A DNA stretch of 57,052 nucleotides from Candidatus Dormiibacterota bacterium. GTDB taxonomy: Bacteria; Chloroflexota; Dormibacteria; Dormibacterales; Dormibacteraceae. The position numbers and the translations under genes are program-made. Under the pieces are notes generated by a model. That model saw only the letters and a list, made by a program, of their open reading frames with translations. It was not told the DNA's origin and did no database searches. This document shows positions 17,526 through 25,700 of this stretch, one piece after another (position 1 is the first letter of the stretch; every line of letters begins with the position of its first letter). Where the stretch lies: assembly GCA_003151935.1 (NCBI GenBank), contig PLYZ01000050.1, positions 2,036 through 59,087 on the forward strand. The letters run 5' to 3'.

Positions 17526-18554
17526 ATGGAACAACTCTCGCCGCTTCGGTTGACGGAGTACAGCCACGGGGCCGGTTGAGCCTGCAAGCTCAGCCCGGTG
17601 GAGCTAGGGCAGGTGCTGGGGGCGTTGCCCCCGATCGTCGACCCCAACGTGCTGGTCGCGACGGCCGGCCGCGATGACGCGGCGGTCTATCGAATCGCGC
17701 CCGACCGCGCACTCGTGGCGACCGTCGATTTCTTCACGCCCATCGTCGACGACCCGGCGGAGTTCGGTGCGATCGCCGCTGCGAACGCTCTCAGCGATAT
17801 TTACGCGATGGGCGCCCGGCCGCTCTTTGCGCTCGGCATCACGGCGTTCCCTCGCGAGAAGCTGGGCACCGGGCTGCTGGAAAAGATCGTGGCTGGTGGA
17901 GCGGGCAAGATGGCCGAGGCTGGAATCGCCGTCGTTGGCGGGCACTCAGTGGACGACGCGGAACCTAAGTTTGGATACGCCGTGACCGGTGAGGTGCACC
18001 CGGACCGCGTGATCGCGAACGACGGGGCGCATCCCGGCGACATTCTCTTTTTAACCAAGCCGCTTGGCTCGGGCCTGGTCGCCACCGCGATCAAGCGCGG
18101 CCTCTGTCCTCGCCCGCTCGAGCGCGAGGCAGTGGCTGTGATGTCTCACCTCAACCGCGCCGCATCTGAGGCGATGCTCGGGGCGCGGGCGACCGCGGCT
18201 ACAGACGTCACCGGCTACGGGCTCATCGGCCACCTCTCCAACCTCAAGGGAGGGGCCGACATCGAGCTGAGCGCTGTCCCGTTCATGAGCGGCGTGAAGG
18301 AGCTCGCGGAGAAGGACCTGTTTCCCAGTGGCAGCCGGCGCAACCACGCCGCGTATCGCGAGATGGTCGATTGGGGCGGGATCTCCGAGCTCGACCAGCT
18401 GCTGCTCTGCGACGCGCAGACGAGCGGTGGCCTGCTGGTCGCCATCCCACCGGAGAATGCGGCAGGTTTCGAGAAAGCGATGAGCGCGGAGCTGTACCGG
18501 CCGGTGCGTATCGGCACCATCACCGGCAGAGGCACGATTCGGGTTTCCGCCTGA
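17526..18554 (+). CDS. selD: Selenide, water dikinase SelD with selenocysteine at UGA codon 18
   Basis: Makes selenophosphate from selenide and ATP, the selenium donor for selenocysteine and selenouridine. From ATG 17526 the frame reads LRLTEYSHGAG, then TGA at 17577-17579, then ACKLSPVELGQVLG. That places the TGA exactly at the catalytic Sec/Cys of SelD (family pattern GAG-U/C-GCK). The remainder is a full SelD, with DDAAVYRI, TVDFFTPIVDDP, ANALSDIYAMGARP, GGHSVDDAEPKFGYAVTG and CDAQTSGGLLVA. Starting instead at GTG 17598 would remove the catalytic residue and the glycine-rich loop. An in-frame TAG at 17517 rules out earlier starts. The total is 342 residues counting Sec. A SECIS-like hairpin follows. 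No Shine-Dalgarno is seen; GATACT lies 8 nt upstream. Confidence 0.93.
17577..17613 (+). promoter_or_regulatory. UGA-Sec codon and SECIS-like hairpin in selD
   Basis: Directly after the TGA (17577-17579), CCTGC (17581-17585) can pair with GCAGG (17609-17613), and AGCTC (17587-17591) with GAGCT (17601-17605). The apical loop 17592-17600 contains the GGT that bacterial SECIS loops use for SelB contact. The GU is about 19 nt from the UGA, within the range known for bacterial SECIS elements. The fold is by eye. Confidence 0.7.
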
Positions 18555-18557
18555 TAC

Positions 18558-19097
18558 ATGCCTGGTCTGCGCGTCAGCGGGGGAGAGGCTAGAGGCCGGC
18601 GGCTGAAGGCGCCGAAAGGAATCCGGCCCACCCAGGGCATGGTCAAGCAGGCCATCTTCAACCTGGTCGGGCCAGGCATCGAGGGAGCGCACGTGCTTGA
18701 CCTGTTCGCGGGGTCGGGAGCTCTCGGGATCGAGGCGCTGTCGCGCGGCGCGGCGGGCGTCACGTTCGTGGACCACCAGGCCCGCGGTCTTGCTATCCTG
18801 CGCCAGAACTTGGACTTACTCGGTTTCAAAGAGCGCGTGCATGTCATTCGAGGAGATGTCGTGCGGTGGCTCGAGGCGTCGCCCGACGAGGTCAGGCGCG
18901 CGGGCCTCGTGTTTCTCGATCCTCCATATGACGATGTCGTGCTCGATCGCGCACTGCGGGTGCTTGACCGAAACGCGGAAGAGGTGACGGTGGTCGCGGA
19001 GCACTCGAGACGTCAGCAGATGCCGGCGCTGGTCCGCCTCCAGGTCGATCGCGAGCGCCGGTATGGCGACACGATCGTCACGGTGTTCAGGGCTTGA
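18558..19097 (+). CDS. rsmD: 16S rRNA (guanine966-N2)-methyltransferase RsmD
   Basis: SAM-dependent methyltransferase of 179 residues acting on 16S rRNA G966. The N-terminus LRVSGGEARGRRLKAPKG is typical, the SAM-binding loop is VLDLFAGSGALGIEALSRG, and the catalytic motif is FLDPPYDD. It starts with ATG 3 nt after selD, so it is probably in the selD transcript, and its stop overlaps the coaD start by 4 nt (TTGA). The rsmD-coaD pairing is widely conserved. Confidence 0.95.
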   Translation: MPGLRVSGGEARGRRLKAPKGIRPTQGMVKQAIFNLVGPGIEGAHVLDLFAGSGALGIEALSRGAAGVTFVDHQARGLAILRQNLDLLGFKERVHVIRGDVVRWLEASPDEVRRAGLVFLDPPYDDVVLDRALRVLDRNAEEVTVVAEHSRRQQMPALVRLQVDRERRYGDTIVTVFRA

Positions 19098-19612
19098 ACG
19101 CCAAGGTGCAGGGTGGCTCGCTGCGTCCGAAAGCGAAAACCGCTGTTTATCCCGGCAGTTTCGACCCTTTGACCAACGGACACCTTGACGTGGTCGATCG
19201 CGCGCTGGGAATCTTCGACAAGCTCATCGTGGCGGTGGCCGGCAATCCTGAGAAGCGCCAACCCCTATTCACGGTGGAGGAGCGCATGCACCTGATCAGC
19301 GCATCGCTGAAGGGCCGCGAGCGCGTCGAGGTGGCGAGCTTCAAAGGGCTGACCGTGGAGTTCGCCCGCTCCCGAGGCGCGAACACGCTGGTGAAGGGGT
19401 TGCGTGCGTACTCAGACTTCGACGCCGAGCTTCAGCAGGCCCTTATGAATCGCAAGCTCGCGCCCGACATCCACACCGTGTTCCTTATGTCGAGCTTCGC
19501 GCACATCTACGTCTCGTCAAGTATCTTGAAGGACATCGCCAGCTATGGCGGGAACGTGTCCGACCTCGTTCCGCCCCCGGTTGCCAGAGCGCTCAAGGAG
19601 AAGTACAGATAA
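19094..19612 (+). CDS. coaD: Phosphopantetheine adenylyltransferase
   Basis: Transfers AMP from ATP to 4'-phosphopantetheine in coenzyme A synthesis; 172 residues. The nucleotidylyltransferase motif is YPGSFDPLTNGHLDVVDRA, and the C-terminal signature is YVSSSILKDIASYGG, with the conserved SSS loop. A TTG start at 19094 overlaps the rsmD stop. This gives about 15 residues before the first core strand, slightly longer than usual. It is followed 11 nt later by a coiled-coil protein gene. Confidence 0.96.
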   Translation: MNAKVQGGSLRPKAKTAVYPGSFDPLTNGHLDVVDRALGIFDKLIVAVAGNPEKRQPLFTVEERMHLISASLKGRERVEVASFKGLTVEFARSRGANTLVKGLRAYSDFDAELQQALMNRKLAPDIHTVFLMSSFAHIYVSSSILKDIASYGGNVSDLVPPPVARALKEKYR

Positions 19613-19623
19613 AGGTCGACGAG

Positions 19624-20094
19624 TTGCTTGACCGTATCGACTACCTGATCCAGAACGCGCGCCACGTTCCGCTGTCCACCCAGGTGATGGTCAACGAGGA
19701 CGAGATGATGGAGCTGATCGACCAGGTCCGCTTCAACTTGCCTGACGAGATCAAGCAGGCCAACTGGACTGTGTCGGAGCAGCAGCGCATCATCAGCGAG
19801 GCGCATGCAGAGGCGGCGCGCATCATGTCCCGGGCGAACGAGCGCGCGGAGGAGACCGCCTCGGAGCACGAGATCCTGCGCAGGGCCGAACGTCACTCCG
19901 CCCAGGTGATCAAGGATGCCCAGGCGAAGTCCGACCAGATCATCCGCGAAGCAGAGGGCTACGCGATGGAGCAGCTCAAGCAGCTGGAAGCACACCTGGG
20001 CCGCACGCTGGCGACCGTGCGCCGCGGGGTCGAGGCGCTGCAGACGAACCAGCCGCCTACCGAGGAGAACGCCGACCAGGCCACCGGTTCCTGA
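19624..20094 (+). CDS. Coiled-coil protein of unknown function between coaD and rpmF
   Basis: A 156-residue charged protein, mostly long helix with a heptad-like central stretch (EQQRIISEAHAEAARIMSRA) reminiscent of ATP synthase b-subunit or DivIVA-like coiled coils. Similar proteins sit at this locus in Chloroflexota-like genomes; no function is known to me. I list TTG 19624 with the AAAGG at 19611-19615 as Shine-Dalgarno. However, ATA at 19609, overlapping the coaD stop as ATAA, has a better AAGGAG 8 nt upstream and would add IKVDE at the N-terminus. The usual DUF177 (YceD) gene before rpmF is missing. Confidence 0.75.
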   Translation: MLDRIDYLIQNARHVPLSTQVMVNEDEMMELIDQVRFNLPDEIKQANWTVSEQQRIISEAHAEAARIMSRANERAEETASEHEILRRAERHSAQVIKDAQAKSDQIIREAEGYAMEQLKQLEAHLGRTLATVRRGVEALQTNQPPTEENADQATGS

Positions 20095-20130
20095 ACGGGA
20101 CCAGCCGGTTCCCGTAAACTTCTCAAGCTC

Positions 20131-20307
20131 ATGGCTCTACCAAAGGTCAAGCTATCCAAGTCCAAGAAAGGACGCCGCCGCTCCCATCTGGCGCTGGCGC
20201 TCGTGCAGATCCAGCCGTGCCCGAACTGCAAGAAGCCGAGGCGGCCGCACTCGATCTGCACCAACTGCGGCTTCTACAAGGGCCGCGAGGTAATCAAGAC
20301 CGCATAA
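20131..20307 (+). CDS. rpmF: 50S ribosomal protein L32, zinc-binding form
   Basis: Ribosomal protein L32 of 58 residues, starting MALPKVKLSKSKKGRRRSH from ATG 20131. Two Cys pairs, CPNC and CTNC, form the expected zinc ribbon. The length is normal. It follows the coiled-coil gene by 36 nt and is followed directly by the first copy of the 86-nt structured repeat, so the transcript probably ends there. Its usual partners in fatty-acid synthesis (fabD, acpP) come next but after a 188-nt gap. Confidence 0.94.
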   Translation: MALPKVKLSKSKKGRRRSHLALALVQIQPCPNCKKPRRPHSICTNCGFYKGREVIKTA

Positions 20308-20310
20308 AGA

Positions 20311-20396
20311 ATGAGAGGCAACCCGGATGGTTTCCTCTCATCGCGCGTGCGGCTGCGCCGCAGGCGCTGCTCTCCTTCCGGTATTCGGATGGGATT
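20311..20396 (+). repeat. Three-hairpin 86-nt element, copy 1
   Basis: Begins 3 nt after rpmF and is about 88% identical, without gaps, to copy 2 at 52571-52656. Hairpin 1 (20311-20341) has a 13-position stem with one mismatch and loop CGGAT. Hairpin 2 is TGCGGC-TGC-GCCGCA (20348-20362). Hairpin 3 (20371-20394) has a CCG-GTATT-CGG tip. Two pairs in hairpin 1 differ between the copies by compensatory changes, which argues for a conserved RNA fold. It may be an operon-end terminator, a leader for fabD, or a mobile palindromic repeat. Confidence 0.75.
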
Positions 20397-20451
20397 ATGT
20401 GATCTGTCTCTCCTCACCACGAGATGGCACATTCATGGGCGCGGGTTAGAC

Positions 20452-20470
20452 GGCCTGGCGAAGCCAGGCC
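20452..20470 (+). promoter_or_regulatory. Perfect GC hairpin upstream of fabD
   Basis: GGCCTGGC-GAA-GCCAGGCC is an 8-bp perfect stem with a 3-nt loop, 25 nt before the fabD ATG and flanked on both sides by TAGAC. No T-run follows. A similar hairpin lies between copy 2 of the 86-nt element and uppS. Confidence 0.5.
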
Positions 20471-20495
20471 TAGACGCAACGATTTGACCGAATAG

Positions 20496-21410
20496 ATGGC
20501 CAAAGTCGCCTTCATCTACCCCGGCCAGGGCTCACAGCAGCCTGGCATGGGGGCCGAGCTGCTCACCGACCCGGAGGTCGGAGATCTCTGCGACAGGTGC
20601 TCATCCTCCGCCGGCGTCGACCTGCGGCGGCTGCTCACCATCGCCGGCGATGACGAGCTGCGGCTGACCCAGAACGCACAGCCGGCTCTGTGCTTTGTCG
20701 GCATCGGCCTGACCATCCTTCTTCGCCGCCATGGCGTGGAGCCGACCGCGGCCGCCGGTCACTCGGTGGGTGAGTACACCGCTCTGGCGGCCTCCGGAGC
20801 GGTCAGCGCCCACCAGGTGATCAGGGCCGTCTTCGAGCGTGGCAAGGCCATGGCTGAGGCCGCTCCCGCCGGCACGAGCTCGATGGCCGCGGTACTAGGT
20901 CTCGACTCCCAGGCTGTCGAGCTCGCCCTTGCGGGGATGGACGACGCCTGGCCGGCCAACTACAACACGCCGACCCAAACTGTGATCGCGGGCACGACTG
21001 CCGGTCTCGAGGAGGCCACCAAGCGCCTCCAGGCCGCAGGCGCGAAGCGCGTGATCCCGCTCAACGTCAGCGCTGCGTTCCACACGCCACTGATGGCGCC
21101 GGCGGCTGAGCGGCTGCGCGCCGCCCTCGATCGCATCGAATGGCGGGCTCCCCGCGTCCCGGTCATGGCGAACCTCACCGGCCGCGCTCACCAGGGAGGC
21201 GACCGCATCCCGCAGGTGATGGAGATGCAGCTCCGTTCGCCGGTGCTATGGGCCGCCTGCGTCCGCACCCTGGCCGAGATGGAATGCTCCACGTTTCTCG
21301 AGGTCGGGCCCAAGCGCGCACTGACGGGGATGATGAAAGAGCTAGCGCCGACAGCAACCGCGGTCGCAGTAGGCACCCCCGAAGCCGTAATGCAGCTGCA
21401 GATCGCATAA
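20496..21410 (+). CDS. fabD: Malonyl-CoA:ACP transacylase
   Basis: Loads malonyl groups onto acyl carrier protein to start and extend fatty acids; 304 residues. The N-terminal YPGQGSQQPGMGAEL motif, the nucleophile motif GHSVGEYTAL, and the catalytic His in SAAFHTPLM are present. It starts with ATG 20496 without an obvious Shine-Dalgarno. Its substrate ACP is encoded next, 112 nt later, with its own promoter. FabH and FabF are not in the window. Confidence 0.96.
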   Translation: MAKVAFIYPGQGSQQPGMGAELLTDPEVGDLCDRCSSSAGVDLRRLLTIAGDDELRLTQNAQPALCFVGIGLTILLRRHGVEPTAAAGHSVGEYTALAASGAVSAHQVIRAVFERGKAMAEAAPAGTSSMAAVLGLDSQAVELALAGMDDAWPANYNTPTQTVIAGTTAGLEEATKRLQAAGAKRVIPLNVSAAFHTPLMAPAAERLRAALDRIEWRAPRVPVMANLTGRAHQGGDRIPQVMEMQLRSPVLWAACVRTLAEMECSTFLEVGPKRALTGMMKELAPTATAVAVGTPEAVMQLQIA

Positions 21411-21417
21411 ACGCATC

Positions 21418-21441
21418 CCCTCCCCCGTTCAGGGGGGAGGG
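21418..21441. repeat. CCTCCCC palindrome after fabD
   Basis: CCCTCCCCC (21418-21426), a short loop, and GGGGGGAGGG (21432-21441) form a strong stem, followed by GCCAGGGTGAGGGG. It lies 8 nt after the fabD stop. Related palindromes occur at 26194 and 33053. It lacks a T-run, so it is more likely an interspersed REP-like element than a classical terminator. Confidence 0.55.
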
Positions 21442-21483
21442 CCAGGGTGAGGGGCGGGAAAGAAAGCATCTGATCCGGGCCAC

Positions 21484-21513
21484 TTGGAGCCGGGGTCCCC
21501 GGCCGTGTAGAGT
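21484..21513 (+). promoter_or_regulatory. Predicted acpP promoter
   Basis: TTGGAG at 21484-21489 and TAGAGT at 21508-21513 are spaced by 18 nt. The -10 box ends 9 nt before the acpP ATG. Confidence 0.5.
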
Positions 21514-21522
21514 AAACGCGAG

Positions 21523-21771
21523 ATGGAAACTCAAAAACTCAGCTTCGAGGATTTCAAGAACATCGTGGTCGAGCGCCTGGGCTGCGAGCCTGAACAGGTG
21601 ACGATGGACGCCTCCTTCCAGGAGGACCTCAACGCCGATTCGCTCGATCTGGTCGAGCTGATCTACGCCTTCGAGGAGAACACTGGATTGGAGATCCCCG
21701 ACGAGGACGCGGAGAAGATCACGACCGTCGGGCAAGCGTGGGAGTACATCCAGGAGAAGGCCGCCTCATAG
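21523..21771 (+). CDS. acpP: Acyl carrier protein
   Basis: An 82-residue acidic carrier of growing fatty-acyl chains. The phosphopantetheine attachment Ser is in [17 protein letters not shown], the classic DSLD motif. Length and composition are normal. ATG 21523 follows a promoter-like pair. The 3' end overlaps or abuts rnc, depending on the rnc start: 34 nt of overlap with GTG 21738, or 4 nt (ATAG) if ATA 21768 is used. Confidence 0.97.
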   Translation: METQKLSFEDFKNIVVERLGCEPEQVTMDASFQEDLNADSLDLVELIYAFEENTGLEIPDEDAEKITTVGQAWEYIQEKAAS

Positions 21772-22697
21772 CACAGCCCCAGGCCGCACCCGCGGCCCCG
21801 TCCCTACAGCAGCTCCAGCAGAAGATCGGAATTCACTTTCGCGACCCGAGCCTCCTGCTCGAAGCCGTAACGCACAGCTCGTTCGCCAATGAGAGCCCAC
21901 ATCTCTCCCCTCGTGACAACGAGCGCCTCGAATACCTCGGCGACGCCGTCCTGCAGCTGATCACGGCGGAGTACCTGTACAAGCACCACCCCGGAGCGGC
22001 TGAGGGGGAGCTCACGCAGACTCGCTCGGCGATGGTGAACACAAACACGCTGGCTCAGCTCGCCGAGCAGCTGGACCTGGGCAGCTATCTCTACCTTGGC
22101 AAGGGCATCGCCAAGGGAGGGGGGCGCAGCTTGAAATCGTTGCTCGCGAACGCATTCGAGGCCGTGCTTGGCGCGATGTTCCTTGATGCCGGCTACGACG
22201 CCGCTTATCACTACTACCTGAATCGTTACCGCGCGCTGGAGTCGCCGGTGCGGGACGAGAACTTCAAAGGACGCCTGCAGCAGGTGGCGCAGGAGCGCTT
22301 TGGGGACACGCCCTTCTACGACAGCGAGGGCGCGAAGGTCGGCACGCATCGCGAGTACACCTCGGTCGTCTTCGCAGGCGCCGAGCCTCTTGGCACGGGA
22401 CATGGTGCGAGCAAGCAGGAGGCGGAGCAGGACGCCGCACGGGCCGCTCTTGAGAGCCTGCTGGGTACGGCGGAGCTGGGCCAGCCCAAGCCTGCAAAGA
22501 CGCCTCGGCCGCGCGCGCGCCGGACACCGCGCACGCCTCGGAGCTCAGCTCGGCCTGAAGCCGGCGCGGCCTCAGAGGTGGCTGAGGTGATCCCGCTCCC
22601 CGAGCCTGCCGCCCAGCCACTGCCCGAGCCACAGCCCGCTCCGGAGGTTGTGCACAGGGAGCCGCGGAGCCGCCAGTTCGGCGAACCCCTGGAATAG
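21738..22697 (+). CDS. rnc: Ribonuclease III with long C-terminal tail
   Basis: Double-strand-specific endoribonuclease that processes rRNA precursors. The catalytic motif is [12 protein letters not shown], with the second acidic cluster in [18 protein letters not shown] dsRNA-binding domain follows ([10 protein letters not shown] to [15 protein letters not shown]). An unusual Pro/Ala/Arg-rich tail of about 80 residues ends the 319-residue reading. GTG 21738 is the only canonical start, but it lies deep in acpP with a poor Shine-Dalgarno. ATA 21768, overlapping the acpP stop, has AGGAGAAGG 7 nt upstream and would give a protein starting IAQPQAAPA. Either is possible. Confidence 0.93.
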   Translation: MGVHPGEGRLIAQPQAAPAAPSLQQLQQKIGIHFRDPSLLLEAVTHSSFANESPHLSPRDNERLEYLGDAVLQLITAEYLYKHHPGAAEGELTQTRSAMVNTNTLAQLAEQLDLGSYLYLGKGIAKGGGRSLKSLLANAFEAVLGAMFLDAGYDAAYHYYLNRYRALESPVRDENFKGRLQQVAQERFGDTPFYDSEGAKVGTHREYTSVVFAGAEPLGTGHGASKQEAEQDAARAALESLLGTAELGQPKPAKTPRPRARRTPRTPRSSARPEAGAASEVAEVIPLPEPAAQPLPEPQPAPEVVHREPRSRQFGEPLE

Positions 22698-22760
22698 CCC
22701 CTTTCCACATGTTGTACCCGGGGCGGAATTGACCCCTATATCTGCCACAATGGCAGGGCT

Positions 22761-25700
22761 TTGTTCCTCCGCTCGCTGAGCCTGCTCGGCTTCAAGACCT
22801 TCGCCCGGCAGACCGAGATCCGGTTCGAAGGCGGCGTCACGGCGATCGTGGGCCCCAACGGCTCCGGCAAGACCAATATCGTCGACTCCATCAAATGGGT
22901 CCTCGGCGCCGGCCAGGCCCGCGACCTCCGAGGCAAGAAGATGGAGGAGGTCATCTATGTCGGAGGCGAAAGGCGGTCGCGCGCGGCTTTCGCGGAGGTC
23001 ACCCTCGTTTTCGACAACACGGCGGGCCGCCTGCCGGTCGACTACCACGAGGTCGCGATCAAGCGGCGGGTGGAGCGCGACGGCGAGAGCGATTACTTCC
23101 TCAACGGGACTCGCGTGCGGCGGCGCGACCTCATCCACATGCTCTCCTCGACAGGCCTCACCGTGGACTCCTACGCCATCATCGACCAGCACGACATCGA
23201 GTCGATCGTCGTGTGCTCGCCGGGCGAGCGCCGGCAGCTGCTCGAAGAGGCGGCCCAGGTGCGCGGGGTGAAGGCGCGCCGGCAGGAGGCCGCGCAGCGC
23301 CTGGCCGAGCTGGCCGCAAACCTGCTCCGACTCGAAGACCTGAGGTCTGAGATCGAGCCTCGTCTCGAGGTCCTACGCGTGCAGGCGGCAGCCGCCCAGG
23401 AAGCGTCTGAGGCATCCGCCCGGCTGGAGCTGCTTCGAGGAAGCATCGTGTGGGAGGAATGGCGAGAGGCGCGCGACGCACATCGACGGGCGACGTCCCA
23501 GGTCCAGGGGCTGGAACGTCGCCTTGTGGAGGCGCGCGAGCTGGCGCAGTCGTCGGAAGCGGAGTTTCAGACCTGGCGCACGGAGATCCAGGCCGCGCAG
23601 GATCGCCGCCTCGCCCGGCAGCGCAACCTGGGCCATCTCAGGCTCGAGTTGGCGGAGGCGGACCACGCGCTAAGGCTCACTGAGGAGCGCGCGCAGAACA
23701 CGGTCGCTCTGGCCGACTCTGCACGCCGCGAGGAGGCGGACAACCGGTCGGTTTCAGCCGCTGCCGAAGCGCTCAGAGGCCAGCTGACGGAGGAGCTCGA
23801 ACAGGCTCGTCACGCGCTGGAGAGCGTGCCCGAGGCGCCGGCCCTACCAGAGGCGCCTGACGCGGCCGAGGTTCAGCGCGCGCGGCGCGGCGCCGAGCAG
23901 GCTCGCCAATCCGCGAGCGCGACCTCTTCCACCATCGCGGCCCTGCGCACGCGCAGGGAGTTCCTGGAGGACCAGGCCGCCCGCCTCGAATCGATGGCGG
24001 AGGCGGCGAAGCTCGTTCCGGGCGCGCAGGCGCTGCTCGAGCGCGCCAGAACCGAGTCCGCCGAAGCCGAAGCCGCCGCCGTGATGGTCGCGCGGCTGCG
24101 CTCGGAGCTGGATGGCCTCGACGCTCTCCGGCCTGAATCCGCTCCCGGGCTCAGCCGGCTGTGCGATGTGGTCACACCTGAGGCCGGCTACGAAGCGGCC
24201 TTTTCCGCCGTGCTGGGACCGCTGGTCGACGCTCTCGTCGCGCCCGATGAGTTGAGCGCCGTCAAGACCACTGCGGACCGGCAGCGGACGGTGTTGTTTC
24301 CAATCGCCGTCCCTGACGCTCGAGCCGGATCGCTCTTCGAGCACGTGCGCTGCCAGGATGGCTACGAGCAGATCGCGCGCCGGCTGCTCGGCCACGTCGT
24401 CGTGGGCGAAGAGGTCTCTCTGGACGGCGTCTATCGAGAGCCGGGCCTGGTGCGCGCGGGCACCGATCCTCGGGTCGCCATCGACGTCCGGCGGCGTGAG
24501 CTTCGGGAACGACTCGAGAGCCTGGAGCCTCAGGCGGCGCGCGCCGCGGATGCGAAGAGGCGGTTCGGCGAGGCCGAGGCCGCCCTTGCGGATCTGAGGG
24601 CCCGCACCGCCGGCGCGGCTCGTTCGGAGGAGACCGCCCGCCTGCTCGAATCGGCACGGGCGGCCGAGGTCGTTGAGGCGGAGAAGCTGGCCGAGCTCGA
24701 GCGCGCCGCGCACGCCGCCGAGGAGCAGGCGTCAGTCCTGGCGCGAAACCTCGAGGCCGGCCTGGAGGCGATCGGCGAGGGTCGTGCCGTGGCCCACCAC
24801 GCCGAGCTGGACAGGGCGCGCTGGCGCGACCGCATCGAAGATCTTCGAAGGCAGCTGGCGGCGGTTGGAGACGACCTCGCGCGCCTGCAGGATTCAGCCG
24901 CCGAGCGAGCGACGCGCGTCGCACACGCGGAGTTCGCCGCCGCCGCCGCGACCGAGTCACTGCCGGCCCTCACCACCTCAGCGGAGGCGGCACGGGCACA
25001 GCTTTCCGCCGCGGAGCTGGATTCACCTGAAGATGAGGCCGAGATGGCCGAGGGCGCGCGGCGCCTGGTCGCCCTCGAGGAGGCGCGCATCGACGCCCGG
25101 CTCAAGGCCGGCATCCTGGAAGGCAACCTCGAGCTCATCGCCCGCGAGGCGGAGTTGCTCCAGGCGCGGATGGAAGAGATCCGCACCCGCATGCCGGACG
25201 GTGTGGCGCCCGAAGAGATCCCCGGCGGTAAAGGCCGCGAGCGCGAGATGCGCGCGCTGGAGCGCCGCCTCGAGGAGATCGGCCCCACCAACGCACTGGC
25301 TGGTGCCGAGTGCCGCGAGCTCGAGGAACGCTTCGAGACGCTGCGCACGCAGCTCGACGACATCGCGGCGGCTCGCGCAGATCTCGAGCAGCTGATCGGG
25401 AAGCTCCGCGAAGAGGAGGAGACGCGGTACGAGGCGGTCTTCGGAGCCGTCGCCGCCAACTTCCACGAGTATTTCTCGCAGCTGGCACCCGGCGGACGCG
25501 CGACGCTCAAGCACGCGGACGGCGACGACGGGCCACGCTCGGGGGTCGAGATCCTCGTCCAGCCCGCGCGCAAGCGGCTGCAGAACGTCACGCTTCTGTC
25601 CAGCGGCGAGCGTTCGCTCGCCGCGCTCGCGCTGGTGCTCGCCCTGGACGAGGTCAACCCAAGTCCCTTCACGGTCCTCGACGAGGTCGACGCGGCCCTC

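Noticed and set aside
17598-18554. selD starting at GTG 17598
   Set aside because: It would remove the catalytic Sec position and glycine-rich loop, whereas the upstream frame continues perfect SelD homology through the TGA.
20311-20396. tRNA (including tRNA-Sec) at the 86-nt element
   Set aside because: Length is right but there is no T-loop GGTTCGAATCC-like block, no acceptor pairing of the ends, and the hairpins do not make a cloverleaf.
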